Shown here: positions 35,131-46,361 of the stretch, piece after piece
Position numbering within the stretch: the first letter of the stretch is position 1
How the letters are laid out: each line of letters begins with the position of its first letter
Assembly: GCA_934045905.1 (NCBI GenBank)
Contig: OW203766.1
Location: forward strand, 22,314,309-22,378,308
DNA from: Leuctra nigra
Lineage: Eukaryota; Arthropoda; Insecta; Plecoptera; Leuctridae
DNA length: 64,000 nucleotides
Reading direction: 5' to 3'
Made by a program: the position numbers and the translations under genes
The notes under the pieces: generated by a model
Database searches by the model: none
Seen by the model: the letters and a program-made list of their open reading frames with translations, nothing else
What the model was told of the DNA's origin: nothing

Positions 35131-37266
35131 CTATATTCCAGGGGCTGAGGTTGTAGCAGGAGCAGTAATGTGTTCTGGCATAGATTCAATGCCCAATTTA
35201 GTGACCTTCATGGCAACACCTTCTGGTAAATTACGCTGGATGTATTCGAGGAAAGTATCTGCTGTCGACCCAGTGAGTTGATGGAACTGCATGAATCTGA
35301 AGTAAGTTCGAATTTCGTACTGAACTCGGTGCTTCTTGTAAATATGGACCGACTTTAAAAGTGTCATTCTGTCGTGCTTAGCTTTCCGCATAGCCCAGCT
35401 AAAAATAACATTAAATAAATTTTTAGTAACACATTTTCATTTTGAAGAAAGAGACTGGAAGAGATAAATAGCTAATGCCTGGAACTACACCCGTTTTACA
35501 AGGACCTTTCAGCGCCTGAGGGCAAATGCCAAAATACAAATACCAATAAAACATTGTATATCCCTCAGAAATGTGGATTTTCTTTGGTCCTCTATTGTTA
35601 TGAGGTGAGGAAGAGAAGAAAACTAGCCAAAATTAGTGTGGAAAATAGGAATTCCAAAAAGTAAATAGATTTTTCGCTGTTGCAAATTCCTTGTAAAACG
35701 TAAGAGATAGAATTCCCATTCAGTAAAATTTATATTTGTTGCAAAGCATTTTTGATTAAAACAATTCAAATAGTACCCCTGCTGGAAAATATTTTCCAAG
35801 ATTTTTCAGAGCCCTATGAAATACTCAGTACCTCAGAGGTGGAAGGGCAGAAGTCAATTTCAATTATTCTTGGTCAGGTAACTCAATATTAATGATTCTG
35901 GCTAATTCCGCAGTAAATAGTAATGAACAAAACAATGATACCAGTCTGCCTTCATCCTATCATATTTGTAATAGTGACATGAGACATTACTTCAATGTAA
36001 CTGAATTTGTCGGCATCAGCCAGGCAATTGATAGAACTATATTAAGTGTGCAACACAAAATCGAGAAAATTGACTTCTGTCCTATTTCCGAGTACTTACA
36101 GATGTTATTTGTTGCTATACTGACTACAGCAGTGGTTAATTTGGGGGCGGACGAGGGCGGACGCGTCCCCCCACTCTTTTTTCAGGGTGGACGCCGTCCG
36201 CCCACTTATTTTTCATAGAAGTAAAAATTCTCTTAAAATTGTGTACAAACCGCGTAAAAAGGCACCAAATTTGGTCCTGAAATTCAAAATTTTCCCTGGG
36301 CTATGCGCCCCGGACCCGCATTATCTTGGGGGGCCCTCCCCCCAAACCCCCCATTGTTTTCATAAGCAAATATGTTTCCCCGACATCGCCGAGCGTCCGC
36401 CCACTTATTATTTTACAAATTAACCACTGGACTACAGTGTTTAATTTAACAAAATGCAATTACCAATTTCCCACTTTAATTCCCAACTCTCCTGCAGCTG
36501 TTGTGGCAAACCACGAGTAGCTTTTCAGAACGGCAGGATCATTTCCACGGACCTCCACTTCCAGCATTCGATATAGCTTGTCTAAGTCTTCTTTTGTATC
36601 AGTACGATTGCTAACGCTGTGAAGTGTTCCCATTTGTCTTGAGAGTGCTGGATGGAAGAGTCTTTGTATGGAAGTCGTCTCCAACAACAACTGTGTCGAT
36701 TGAGAATTGAAGATGATTTTTGACCATCTTGCACCCTCCTTTAAATAAATAATCTATTAGTTAAGGTCACAGTCTAAATGATGAAAGATTGCTGAAGCTA
36801 GCTAACCAGCTATCATTCATCAATGGTGGTGATTCTGCATCCTCGGCAGATTTCAAACTTTCCTAAAAAAACTTATATTAAACCAAGCTGAAATTGAGCC
36901 TGTGAAAATTTAAAAAAGTGCGGTTCGGAGGGAGATTTGAACCTGAAAGAACATGTTTCAGGAGAGTGCTCGCTACACCAGCAGGGAGTGCCATCTATTC
37001 CGATCTCCGACAAGACAGGTTACTAGAGACTACTCTTCCGTGAAGGGGATTGAAAATGTCTCCCGTTTAAAACAATTGATATATTTGTGGGCGTTTTCAG
37101 ATTGGTAAATAATGTCTTATGAAATTTGCCTTTCTGGTTGAGCACCAATGACAATACATACATAACCTCAAACTGTAATACTAACTTGAAGAGAAAATTC
37201 AAAATTAAATCAAAATCTTTAAAAAAATTATAAATTAGTTCAAAGACTTACCTTCAGAAAATTCAT
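35131..37266 (-). CDS. MRPS10: Mitochondrial small ribosomal subunit protein S10, 3 exons, 185 aa
   Basis: Exons 37266-37252 (MNFLK), 36738-36464, 35398-35131; phases 0 and 2; 186 codons with stop (human MRPS10 is 201 aa). It is the uS10 homologue of the mitoribosome. The hallmark stretch [20 protein letters not shown] followed by HLTGSTAD-like [23 protein letters not shown] is nearly invariant in animals. An upstream [23 protein letters not shown] corresponds to the first half of the S10 fold. The N-terminal 40-50 residues are basic/hydroxylated, as expected of a mitochondrial presequence. The tiny first exon is chosen because its GTAAGT donor and phase fit; an alternative upstream ATG with a donor at about 37453-37460 is possible but out of phase. 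Confidence 0.9.
35490..35703. mobile_element. MITE related to 26680-26905, MRPS10 3' intron
   Basis: CGTTTTACAAGGA at the left and TCCTTGTAAAACG at the right. The interior shares CCTTTCAGCGCCTGAGGGCA and TCCTCTATTGTTAT with the RGS intron 1 MITE, although the terminal repeats differ. Target duplication not certain. Confidence 0.65.
36130..36429. mobile_element. hAT-like MITE, 300 bp, TSD GACTACAG
   Basis: CAGTGGTTAATTTG and CAAATTAACCACTG are perfect inverted ends, with 8-bp duplications at 36122-36129 and 36430-36437. Subterminal GGCGGACG/CGTCCGCC motifs repeat four times. It lies between MRPS10 exons 2 and 3. Confidence 0.92.
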
Positions 37267-37802
37267 ATTTTGTACTTTTATTTATAAATTCACAAGTAAT
37301 GTTATGAAAATTACTAGATTCTGCTTCAAACTGTCACCCACAAACTGTTGCATATGATCAAGGCCAGATCACGGCCTTCTAATGACCTTGGGAATCGGAT
37401 TGATGGGAACTAGAACCCGCCATAATTTGAAAGTAAAATATCACAAGTAAATCAGATCAAAAACTTACATTTTGCACATTTGATTCTACTAAAAATATAC
37501 AAATTTATTTCATCATATTAATTCATATTTCATCATTTATATTTTCAAGAATTCTTCTACGCATTCACAATTTCACATTGATATAAAACTAAAACTTAAA
37601 TATTAGTTAAATTCAGAGTAAGCAAAACTTTTACATCTTGTCTAATAAAAGGTAAAATTTGTTTCTTATTTGTGATATTCATCCCTAATTGTTACAATAG
37701 GTACCTATATGTTCGTTTACCCTGCCAAAAGCTACAGCAAACGAACAGACCTAATGTTTCAGAGTTTGTAGTTGGAAAATAACAAGTGAATTAACCATAA
37801 CT

Positions 37803-38543
37803 CAGTGGTCGAATTGGAAGTCAGTCCATGGGGAGATGGTAAAACCAATAAACGTACCGCGGGAAAGGTGGCGAACGCCCCTCCCGTCCCGCGGGACAGG
37901 AGGGGCGTTCGCCACCTTTCCCGCGGTACGTTTATTGGTTTTTTGACACTTTGAGAACAATTTTGAGACGTTCTGCTGACGTGTAGGTATTTGTTTTTCA
38001 ACTTTTTTTAATTGTTCACATTTTTTACTCCAATAAAGTGCATGCCCCAAAAACCTTGCCTCGCATGGCGCTTTTTAGTTTATTGGCACTTTAAAATCAA
38101 TTTTAAGATGTACTGAGGTGCACTTTGTTTACAAAATGCTAAACACTGCGAAAATTTGATTTTTTTCAGACATCCAGATGGGGTAAGCCCCTCCCCCGCC
38201 CTTGCCACTCCTGTACAAATGTTACAAATTTGTATTGTTAGAAAAAGAAACGTTATCATGAGGTCAACAGGGAAACAGTCAAGGAAAATATTTTAATTTC
38301 AACTTAATGAATTTAGTGCTTCTACGTGATTTTGATGCTATTTTAAGCCTATTTTTATCTCGACATATGGCTATACATAGGCTGAATAGATAAATCTCTG
38401 AAAATGGTATTATTTTGAAGTACATTACATTACTTTTAATTTGCTGTTTTAAAATCTCTCATGGTGGGATGGTGAAGTGGACAAATTAGCCATGGGGGAT
38501 GGGACTATCAATATACTCCCTATTCCCCCCAATTCGACCACTA
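37803..38543. mobile_element. Old hAT-like element, 741 bp, imperfect TSD
   Basis: CAGTGGTCGAATTGG and CCAATTCGACCACTA form the ends. The flanks CCATAACT and CTATAACA agree at 6 of 8 positions. It contains the 102-bp palindrome listed next. It lies in the 1.3-kb gap between CCS and MRPS10. Confidence 0.6.
37841..37942. repeat. Perfect 44-bp arm palindrome with 14-bp loop
   Basis: 37841-37884 (AAAACCAATAAACGTACCGC and onward) is exactly complementary to 37899-37942. The loop is CGTCCCGCGGGACA, itself largely palindromic. The arms are GC-rich (GGTGGCGAACGCCCCTCC) in an AT-rich setting. Extruded or transcribed, it would form one of the most stable hairpins in the window. Confidence 0.95.
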
Positions 38544-38565
38544 CTATAACATAACCCTATGTATC

Positions 38566-41500
38566 CTATAAATGTGTGGTTGGCTTTTTACTTTGACGTC
38601 CAGGACCAGCAAGTGGTTTGTCTCTCTCATCCCAAAGAGACACTCCGTCACAAGCACAAATACGCTTTGTATTTTCAAAAAGTCCCGCGGAACGGGCAAT
38701 AATGCCACATGCCAATCTGAAATCAAGATAGTTTATATATATATTATATTAAGTGGGTTTTCTACAGCAACTCAAGGCCGTTTCCCACATCCCAGATTCC
38801 ACCTCCTCCTATCCACACAATCATAATCTTCCAAGCCTCTTGCCTCCATGTCCGACCTGACCTGCCGCTTCGCTAGTTAGTTTATAGTCATTTAATATTT
38901 TTATATTGTACCAATGGACCACTAGTCATTATCTTGCTATGTGACGTCACGAATAAAACAGATGACAGAAGGATGTGGGCCGTGACCGTCAAGAAGGCTG
39001 TGACAGCACAGTAATCAATAGTAATCAAATAGCAAATGGATCCATTTCGAAATTCAACTGTCTTTCCCCCAAACGTTTGATTGGCTCCCTATCCCACTAT
39101 ATGGACAGTGCTGCTTTGGTGTGAGTAAAGATAACTATTATGTTACATTGACTCCTCCCATCACCATTGGTCCATTGCACAATAAGAATAATTTTTTTGT
39201 CCTCCCCCCACCCCACTCAAGAAGCTGACTCTCACCTGAGGTCTGGTGAGAGTTCAGACGTAGCCGCTGGACAGACTAGGTTTGTTCGTCGGGGTGTTCT
39301 AACCTGCTCGGAGCAGGTGGAAGTACGTCACTGAATATGTTTGGTGCAAGTATTTCAAATCAACACTCGATGGATAGGTATGAGTAAACTGTTCCGTCAC
39401 GCATTCCGGTGTGATCTGAGCAGGTTAGAACACCCCGATGAACAGACATAGTGTAACTGTTGTACAGTTAAGGAATTATATTCGGTAAACGCTCCTCCCA
39501 CCCCCCACCACATTCAAACAACTTTGCCAGTGTTACGGGCCGAGAGGTAGGAGCCTAAACTAACGTAAATGCATGGAAAGGGAGAAGGAGCGTTAACCGA
39601 ATATATTTCCGTGACTGTGTACCCTACATGTAATTTACCAAATTTAAATTTAAAACAGATTTAGCATTGGAAGTAGGTAGGAACATAGGTCTATAAATTC
39701 TGAATTGAAAAGTGGAAGAACTGAAAGCAGTTTTTTACTTACTTTTCTCCCGAGTTTCCATTTTCATGGGATTGCTCTGAATTTCCTTTGCCAAGGTCGT
39801 CTTCACCCTCTGTAACCACAACTGACCGACCAATCACATCCCAGACTTTAAGCATTCGATCTGCTAATCGGAATGATGCTCGACCACTCTCATCAGCTAT
39901 AATATTTCCAAGATCACCAATGTGCTGAAATATTTAAGAAGAATAGGATTAGAAAAATAGTGTTTAAATTATATCTGTCGTAAATAATACAAATAAATAG
40001 AAAAATCAATTTACACACTTCAACTCGATTAAATTTCAATTTATTGTTATTGTCATGGAATAAAATATTGTGGTTATGATTCCTTTAAAATTTCGCTTTT
40101 ATCGTTTTAATTTTAATAATAATAATCTTTCTCCCAGTTCCAAGAATTGGGTCGGGGGTGGCGAGGGCCACCATTTGCTAGGGCCTCGGACTCCTGAGCT
40201 ATGGCCAAGCTTGGCTATTCCTCTTCTTCTTTCTTCTCCACCATCTTCTTCCACTTCTCCTGTTTATATTAAAATTTCTTGGAACTGGGAGGATTATTAT
40301 TATTAAAATTGTGCATATAAGACAAAATTTACTTGTACTAGGAAAACGCTCTGTGTAACGCGTTGATGAGCGAGCACGGACACGCGCAACACCTCGAACC
40401 GAAAATATGTCTTTCGAAAATATCATTAAAAGCCAATAATTCTTGAAATTCGTCAGACTTGTAGGTATAAAAATCTCCAAATATTCCTAAAGTATTAGTC
40501 CCAATAGCCATGCAAAGTTTTAAGTTGATTGATTGAACCTTTATGATTAAAATGTTCCTTGTTAAAATTCAAAAATCATAGGATATATTTAAAAAAATAT
40601 ACCTGGGACCACTCATATGATAAAAGTGTGTGTTCTTACACAATATTAGACTATCTGTTGAACGGTCATATCAGTTTCATACGTTTGAAAGTTTCTGCTC
40701 TAACTACCTTGGAACTATAAAGAGTCGAAGAAGCCGTGATCAACATTTTCGAGAAATTTGACAGATAACACGCAAAATGTCAGTAAAATGTCAATAACTT
40801 TTGGATTTAAACACAATTAAGTCTGAAAATTGTCAAAAATACAGATAATGTTGGCCCCAATGACCATGCAAAGTTTTAAGTTGATCGGTCATACGGTTCT
40901 AGTTTAAATTTCAAAAATCATATGAAAGATTTTTTTAAATTTTAACCAATGAGAGGATTTGGCTGAAACTTTGTATGATTGGGTAAAATGTTAGTGGTAA
41001 TGACTTGTCAAAATTTCAAATTGATAAAACAAACTAATCGAAAGATAATTTTTTTTAAATTTGAACCAATCACGGGATCCCGTTCAAAAACAATCCCAGG
41101 GACCGCATAGAGTACGTTAGTATGTGTACAAAATTTCAGATTGATTGCTTGAGCGGTTTGACCTGGGGTGTGACCACAAAAAAAAACACACAGAAAGTGC
41201 CATAAGAGTACCGTGGTGACGCTCGCTACGCTCGCTCAAAAATACCTATTCATTGTCTTTAGTAGCAGGTTCACTTACATGGCTATGAGAAAAGTGGAAT
41301 TTGGAAAATGTAATGAATTCCAAAATGTTCCTGTTTGCCTGGTACAATCCAAATTTGTGGTGGGTTCCTTTAATCGGGATGTAGATGTTTTATTTGTGTT
41401 TTTTTATATCAATGTGTATTGCAAATAAATATATATTATTGAATAATAGCCGTAAAATTAAAAATTAATTTTTTAATGTACCTAGGTAAGCTAGGAAATT

Positions 41501-42278
41501 AAAAGAATATTCATACTCTGTTGTTTTCATCATCGACTGGACTTCCATGCCTAACGTTCCGTGGATTGAAGTGTAAACCAACACGGTCGCAGCCTTGCGA
41601 TATATCACCACACTCATGGATGTGAAGACCATGCGACCCTGGAGCTAATCCATCAACTGTGCCGTCGATGACACAATTGTTTTCATCAACTTGAAGGAAG
41701 CGAATCACACCTTGCACTATCCCGTTTCCACTCCCACACTCGCCACCCAGCATGGCCACAGCTGCTGCCATGTGAGGAGATTCTGAAACTAATGATGATA
41801 ACAGTAATTTGAAGTTCATGGCAATATACGACTGGTCGTCGGTGGTGCTTGCGATGAGAGGGTAGGCAACTGCAAACCGGATGACCAGTATATTATGTAT
41901 CTTGAGTATACTACCTGTTGAGTATATTATGAGTGCATGCACAGTAAACCAAGTGAACTTTGTACCTATTTACCTGAACCATAGCCTTTAAGAACAGCCC
42001 GACGTCCTGTTGACTCGATTCTTTTTTGAACTTCTGATGACGGGAGACTTGTTTCTACAACTACGGTTTCATCTGGCAAAGAGATTTTAACTTCTGTAAC
42101 ACCTTCCAGATTGCTAAGGCTGTCTTCAATGACTTTGACACATGATTGGCATGTCATCTGGACAGCGAATTCTATCTGTAATATGTGCAATTCAAATATA
42201 ATAAAGCTCTCATATTACTATTATATATAATAAATTATTATTAACAATTCGTAAAATTACCTTACTGGGTTGTGCCAT
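38566..42278 (-). CDS. CCS: Copper chaperone for superoxide dismutase, 5 exons, 272 aa
   Basis: Exons 42278-42261, 42175-41974, 41782-41517, 39924-39743, 38716-38566; phases 0, 1, 0, 2; 273 codons with stop (human CCS 274 aa). CCS delivers Cu(I) to Cu/Zn superoxide dismutase and forms its disulphide. Domain 1 (about 7-75) is Atx1-like with the copper motif MTCQSC (C15, C18). Domain 2 (about 80-222) is SOD-like: HIH, HFNP, RHG and RHIGDLGN keep the SOD zinc-site residues, while the copper ligand equivalent to SOD1 His120 is Thr (VVVTEGEDDLG), as expected for a chaperone. Domain 3 has the CAC (CxC) copper-transfer motif at C243/C245. Relative to mammals the last part of domain 2 is reworded (GKGNSEQSHENGNSGEK). 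Confidence 0.95.
39275..39452. repeat. Inverted repeat (MITE-like), CCS intron 4
   Basis: GTTCGTCGGGGTGTTCTAAC...CTGCTC on the left pairs with GAGCAGGTTAGAACACCCCG on the right. Pairing extends to ACTA outwards. Immediately left of it is a scrap of the 13831-14002 family (GGTGAGAGTTCAGACG). Confidence 0.65.
39472..39610. repeat. Inverted repeat, 139 bp, CCS intron 4
   Basis: TATTCGGTAAACGCTCCT at the left answers AGGAGCGTTAACCGAATA at the right. A C-rich centre follows. Probably a further small MITE. Confidence 0.6.
40114..40307. mobile_element. Inverted-repeat element with CT-rich core, CCS intron 3
   Basis: TAATAATAATAATCTTTCTCC plus CAGTTCCAAGAA on the left pairs with TTCTTGGAACTGGGAGGATT and TATTATTATTA on the right. 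The core GGGTCGGGGGTGG ... CTAGGGCC ... CTTCTTC resembles 46560-46690, so the core is a dispersed repeat in its own right. Confidence 0.55.
40340..41243. repeat. Dispersed repeat with AGGAAAACGCTC head and GCTCGCTACGCTCGC tail
   Basis: The head (CTAGGAAAACGCTCTGTG then GCGTTGATGAGCGAGCAC) recurs at 48163, inverted near 44373-44418, and degraded at 59770. Inside are degenerate repeats of the type CCATGCAAAGTTTTAAGTTGAT at about 40508, 40868 and 41130. The tail GACGCTCGCTACGCTCGCTC corresponds to GTCGCTCGCTTCGCTCGCTC at about 49938. No terminal repeats or duplications are evident, so the transposon class is open. Confidence 0.6.
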
Positions 42279-43433
42279 TATGAATTAGTGCGTGACAAAG
42301 CAATATTAGCCAGCATTCATCGACTGTCAGATATCAGCCTTGTTGTAAACCTAACCTTGACTTTGGCGCGGCAGTTTTCAATTTATTATGTTGGCAAGGA
42401 TGTAATGTGGATCGACATTTTGATGTTTGAAGTTGGCAATATGTTATTTGCCCTGCGGCTTTGCTGGAGGTGAGCGGCGTTTTGTTGTGCTCAAAGAAAG
42501 ACGCCGCTAAAATATTTGTTTATTATGATCGCTCTACATTTCTATGATCCTTAAATATTAAAAGGTGAGTTTTTTCAAATACTTTATGAATAGAACTGCC
42601 TTGCTGGCAATATTGTTCAGTGTTAATTATAGTAGGTCTTGAATGTAGGCAGTAAGTACAAAGGGAGGCAATCAAGCAAGCGACTAGTAGGTAGGTAGTA
42701 TACCAAATCGGTTCCTACCAAAGGACAGTTGTTTACAAATTCATTTTTGCAACTAGGTACTAGGTAGGTATAAACATTTATTATTGCTTGTGTAGGTACA
42801 GAGTTTGGTTCATAGAATTGAACTAGCATTTTTGTAAATAAAGTGAATATACCTAGAACTAGGTAGGACCTAAGTTATGAAATAAAACCATTGACAAAGT
42901 AGTCAATGATAAAACAGTGATTTTTTCCTCTACCTAGGTTGGGGGACAATATCTAGGTATTACCTACCTACTACTACCTAGGTATTTGATTGAGTAGACA
43001 CTGCTTCAAACTAGGTACATCACATACCTACCTACCGTGTGTTTTTATAGCCCTCTTGCTAGGTTGTCCAGGTAGGCTAGGTAGGTAGTCTCCACAGTTG
43101 ACTTTGAGTAGGTACTACCTAGGTAGGTAGGTACCTAGTAGGACTTGAGCTGCATTCCAAATTTGATTTGAGCCATTATCATGACTTCTGTTGTAAGAAC
43201 ACTTCGCCCCCAGTCAACTGATGGATTGTGTGGTCTGGCCTATGTCAACATTTCGTTTTTGTCATACCTTATTAATTAAATACCTAGCCAATTTGGCTAT
43301 GCCTAGGTGGACCTAGATGGTAGGTTGTACATCCGCGGTCAGAAGAATTGACGGTAAACTGCCAAGTTGGAGCTCGAATTACCGTCAATTTATGTTGAAT
43401 GGAGAAATAATTTTATGTATGGGGTGGTTGGTT

Positions 43434-43583
43434 GAGGCCGGGTAGGACCAACTCTGGATTAAGTTAACTAACGATGGTTAACCAATGAATCCAGTTGGCG
43501 CGAATTCCACAGCCAATAGGATTCACTAAATTCCACTAACCACCGATAATTAACTTAATCCAAAGTTGGTCCTACCCGGCCTG
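43434..43583. repeat. 150-bp inverted repeat
   Basis: AGGCCGGGTAGGACCAACTC at the left and its complement at the right (TTGGTCCTACCCGGCCT), with inner TGGATTAAGTTAA/TTAACTTAATCCA. Arms about 33 bp with one mismatch. MITE-like; no duplication resolved. Confidence 0.7.
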
Positions 43584-43639
43584 AATATAGGGTTGCCATT
43601 CGTCCGGTTTTACCCGGACATGTCCTCTTTTTTGTGTGT

Positions 43640-43714
43640 AATAATAATAATAATAATGTAATTTATTGAGCACATAAAATAGGTACATAATTGGTCTGTA
43701 TTCAACAATCGAGT
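43640..43714 (-). mobile_element. Ultra-short LINE 3' end with (ATT)n tail
   Basis: About 57 bp (TGTAATTTATTGAGCACATA through CAATCGAG) plus an AAT repeat are identical to the 3' end of the LINE fragment at 60193-60755. In LINE orientation it reads CTCAATAAATTACA followed by (ATT)n. It is an extremely 5'-truncated insertion. Confidence 0.65.
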
Positions 43715-43763
43715 CGTTGATTGTTGATTGTTGATTGTGAATCGAGTGTGATTGTGTCCGGGC

Positions 43764-44873
43764 TAGAGATGTAAAGTTACCGGTAACATTGAAATTGGTA
43801 ATATTACCGGTAACATTACCGAGCACGGTAATATTGAATATTCTGCGCAGTTTTAACTATATGGCGTAAGAAAATTAATGAATGTGAATTAATTAATTTT
43901 TTCATATTACGTAGTTTACATAGGTATTGTGTATTTACTATTTATTGATTGAGGATAGGTATACATCTCAATTTTACAATAGTCGTGTATAGTTTTTGTG
44001 AGCTTACCTCGATTGGAGTAAAAATGAAAATATCTCACGATTGGTCAAAAATCAAAATGCTGCGATTAAGTTCAAATTTTGCCTGGACATTAAGACTACT
44101 ACCTACCATTTTCTCTTATTTTATAAGTTTTCAGCCTAATCGGTAGAGAACGTGTATACTACTCATTTGATATTTAAATAGAATGCCAGAAGGTATTTTA
44201 TTGTCATTTAATTTCCTGTGCAACTTACATCTGTTTTTCTTTATGGATCATAGTGATGGCTATTCTCATTTTCAATGAAGTCGTGTAATTTTATTTTGAT
44301 CGTATTTCAATTCCTATGGATGTATATGTTTTCTTTGCATTACGATATTCCGGTTGGATGGAGATGTTGCGCGTTTGGGTGCTCGCTCATTAGCGCGTTA
44401 TACACCGAGCGTTTTCCTAGTTATTTCTGCTTAAATAAAGACTTCGAGTCGAGGTAAATTTTCATTAAATCATTAAATGTTGGAATGGGCATGATTAACA
44501 ATTACGAAATTAAACATCATGCTTTTACAGTCGCAGTGAAATATCCTGCAATCAAAGAGCGAACTCTGAAAGACCCTTCCTTCAAAATAATTAGGTAGTA
44601 TATTATGTAAAAGAAAGTAAATTTAAAAAAAATAAGTAGCCAACGTGGAAAATATTACATTTGATAATGTTTAGATGTCGGTACCTACAGTATAACTTGT
44701 TGATTTATAAAAATATAATCAAATCTCTATACATCCTCTTTTTACACTGTGGTGTACTGTGGCAAAATTTGAACACTTCCATTATTTTTTTTTCTCTAAA
44801 ATTACCGAAAGTTACAATGTTACCAACGATGGGGGTAATATTACCGGTAATATTACCGGTGTTCACATCTCTA
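43764..44873. mobile_element. hAT-like element, 1110 bp, TSD GTCCGGGC
   Basis: Ends TAGAGATGT...ACCGGTAA and ACCGGTGTTCACATCTCTA, with perfect 8-bp duplications at 43756-43763 and 44874-44881. ACCGGTAATATT motifs repeat at both ends. It carries an inverted scrap of the GAGCGAGCAC repeat (44373-44418) inside. Host DNA around it (GGGTTGCCATTCGTCCGG at 43591 and AAATATCCCGG at 44903) is itself part of an older hAT-like element. Confidence 0.9.
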
Positions 44874-45202
44874 GTCCGGGCGGCTTTTTAGGAATTTGAC
44901 GAAATATCCCGGTTTTTGAATTTGTTGTTGAATATATTTAAAATATTTCATTTATTAATAATTAGTAACCTAATGAATTAAAATGAATTATTTTCTCCGA
45001 ATTTTATAGTCCAAAACGCATAGAAATGGCTCAAATTCATTTTTGAAATTCTAAATTTTCCCGGGCCCTTGCGGACCCGGACCCGCATATTGCTGAGGGG
45101 AACACGATCGAGTTTTCGATCGCAGTTGAACTCGATTGCGTTGCGTTCACACTGATGTTCAACTGCGATTGAGATTTTCAACTGCAGTTGAAACTTGTAG
45201 TG

Positions 45203-45671
45203 CAGGGGTCGGCAACCCGCGGCTCCTTGATAGTTCTTGAATGGCTCTTGATAATAAAATTAAGATCTGGAATCAAACATTTTTAAAATTCGACAAAAAA
45301 CGTCCTGCGGGGCAACAATTAAAAGGTTATTTGATTGAGCTAACGTTTATTTTAGAGTCCTAGAATCAATTTTAAGTGGTTAAAATCCTAAAAAACGCCC
45401 TGCGGGGCAACAATTGGAAAGGTTATTTGATTCAGTTTGTTATTTTAGAGTCCCAGAATCACTTTAAAATTCTTGAAATTCTGAAAAACGCCCTGCGGGG
45501 CAACAACTGGGGGGACAAGGACTGGGGGGCTTCGTCAAAATATAATGGTAATTATTTTTTTTTATTTTCGGTGTATTATATTTGATTGCCTCTACTGCGG
45601 CTCCCATTATTGTCTAATTTATGAATTTTCGGGAAATTGGCTCCTTAACCAAAAAAGGTTGCCGACCCCTG
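45203..45671. mobile_element. hAT-like element, 469 bp, TSD TTGTAGTG
   Basis: CAGGGGTCGGCAACC and GGTTGCCGACCCCTG are perfect inverted ends, with 8-bp duplications at 45195-45202 and 45672-45679. These termini are typical of animal hAT elements. Inside, a unit of about 95 bp with the core GCCCTGCGGGGCAACAA occurs three times. A second copy starts at 63544. Confidence 0.95.
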
Positions 45672-45689
45672 TTGTAGTGGGAATGGGGT

Positions 45690-45960
45690 AAAAGGGCTAC
45701 CCATGCCGGACAGGTCAATGGTGAGATGGTCCAGACAAAGAGCAGCCAGGATTGACCTACCCATGCCCTCCTCTGATTTTGCGGTCCCCTCGGGCCGGCC
45801 TCCCCCCTCGAGAAGGCCTCCCACCGGCCAGAACCCTCCCGCCCCCTGGTCTGTCCCCATTCTGGCATGGCCTTCCCACCAGTGTTGGACTCCCCCGGGC
45901 CGGGCCCCTTACATCGACCCTTCACTAAGACCTCCCTTATTCATCAAATTTAAAGAAAAA
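45690..45960. repeat. Dispersed GC-rich repeat fragment
   Basis: The block around ACAAAGAGCAGCC ... CCATGCCCTCC...TTTGCGG resembles ACAAAGAGCAGCC ... TATGCCCTCC...TTTGCAG at 26140-26195. The shared order suggests a low-copy dispersed repeat, class unknown. The long reading frames through it are GC artefacts. Confidence 0.4.
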
Positions 45961-46361
45961 CTTAATGTGAACAAAATGACCTTGCTGTCGAAGCGCCAAA
46001 CACTAATCAAATCTAATCTTTGTCTTTTGGAAATGAAGGGGACTTTAAATGAGAGAAAGACTGTCATAATGTGAATTTCTCATAGATAGCAACATGTTAT
46101 CGAGTAGGTAGGTGGCACCAGTAATATTTCGCGCATACTTCACACACATCAGTAACCAATCAGGTGGACATTACGTGAACCTAAGCCAGTCACTTTCATG
46201 TTTAGTCGAGACTGCTGAAAACATATATATTTATCTGGACAGTGACTCGTCCAATCACTGTCCACGGGGAATGTCCTTGTCACAATCACTAATGATACCT
46301 TTACCGACAGGTGAACTGCAACCAAGTTGTACATCAAGCCTCTACACCATCGGGCTTCATA

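Larger units (their letters stand above)
42279..46361. other. Divergent spacer between CCS (-) and the PHF7-like gene (+)
   Basis: It contains the CCS promoter side (42279-42600, no TATA seen), a stretch extremely rich in TAGGTA/TACCTA (42640-43330), and then a pile of transposons (43434-45671) listed separately. No gene is supported in the 4.1 kb. The PHF7-like promoter should lie in about 46080-46361. Confidence 0.5.

Noticed and set aside
36187..36423. Pro-rich frame resembling a small protein
   Set aside because: It is entirely within the 300-bp hAT MITE and owes its length to GC-rich terminal motifs.
36910..36990. tRNA-like segment on the minus strand (TGGTGTAGCGAGC box A-like, GGTTCAAATCT box B-like)
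   Set aside because: The acceptor and T stems do not pair, so it is at best a degenerate relic or coincidence in an MRPS10 intron.
45614..45925. Gly/Arg-rich frames in a GC-rich block
   Set aside because: Dispersed repeat and hAT end sequence; no splice context or conservation.
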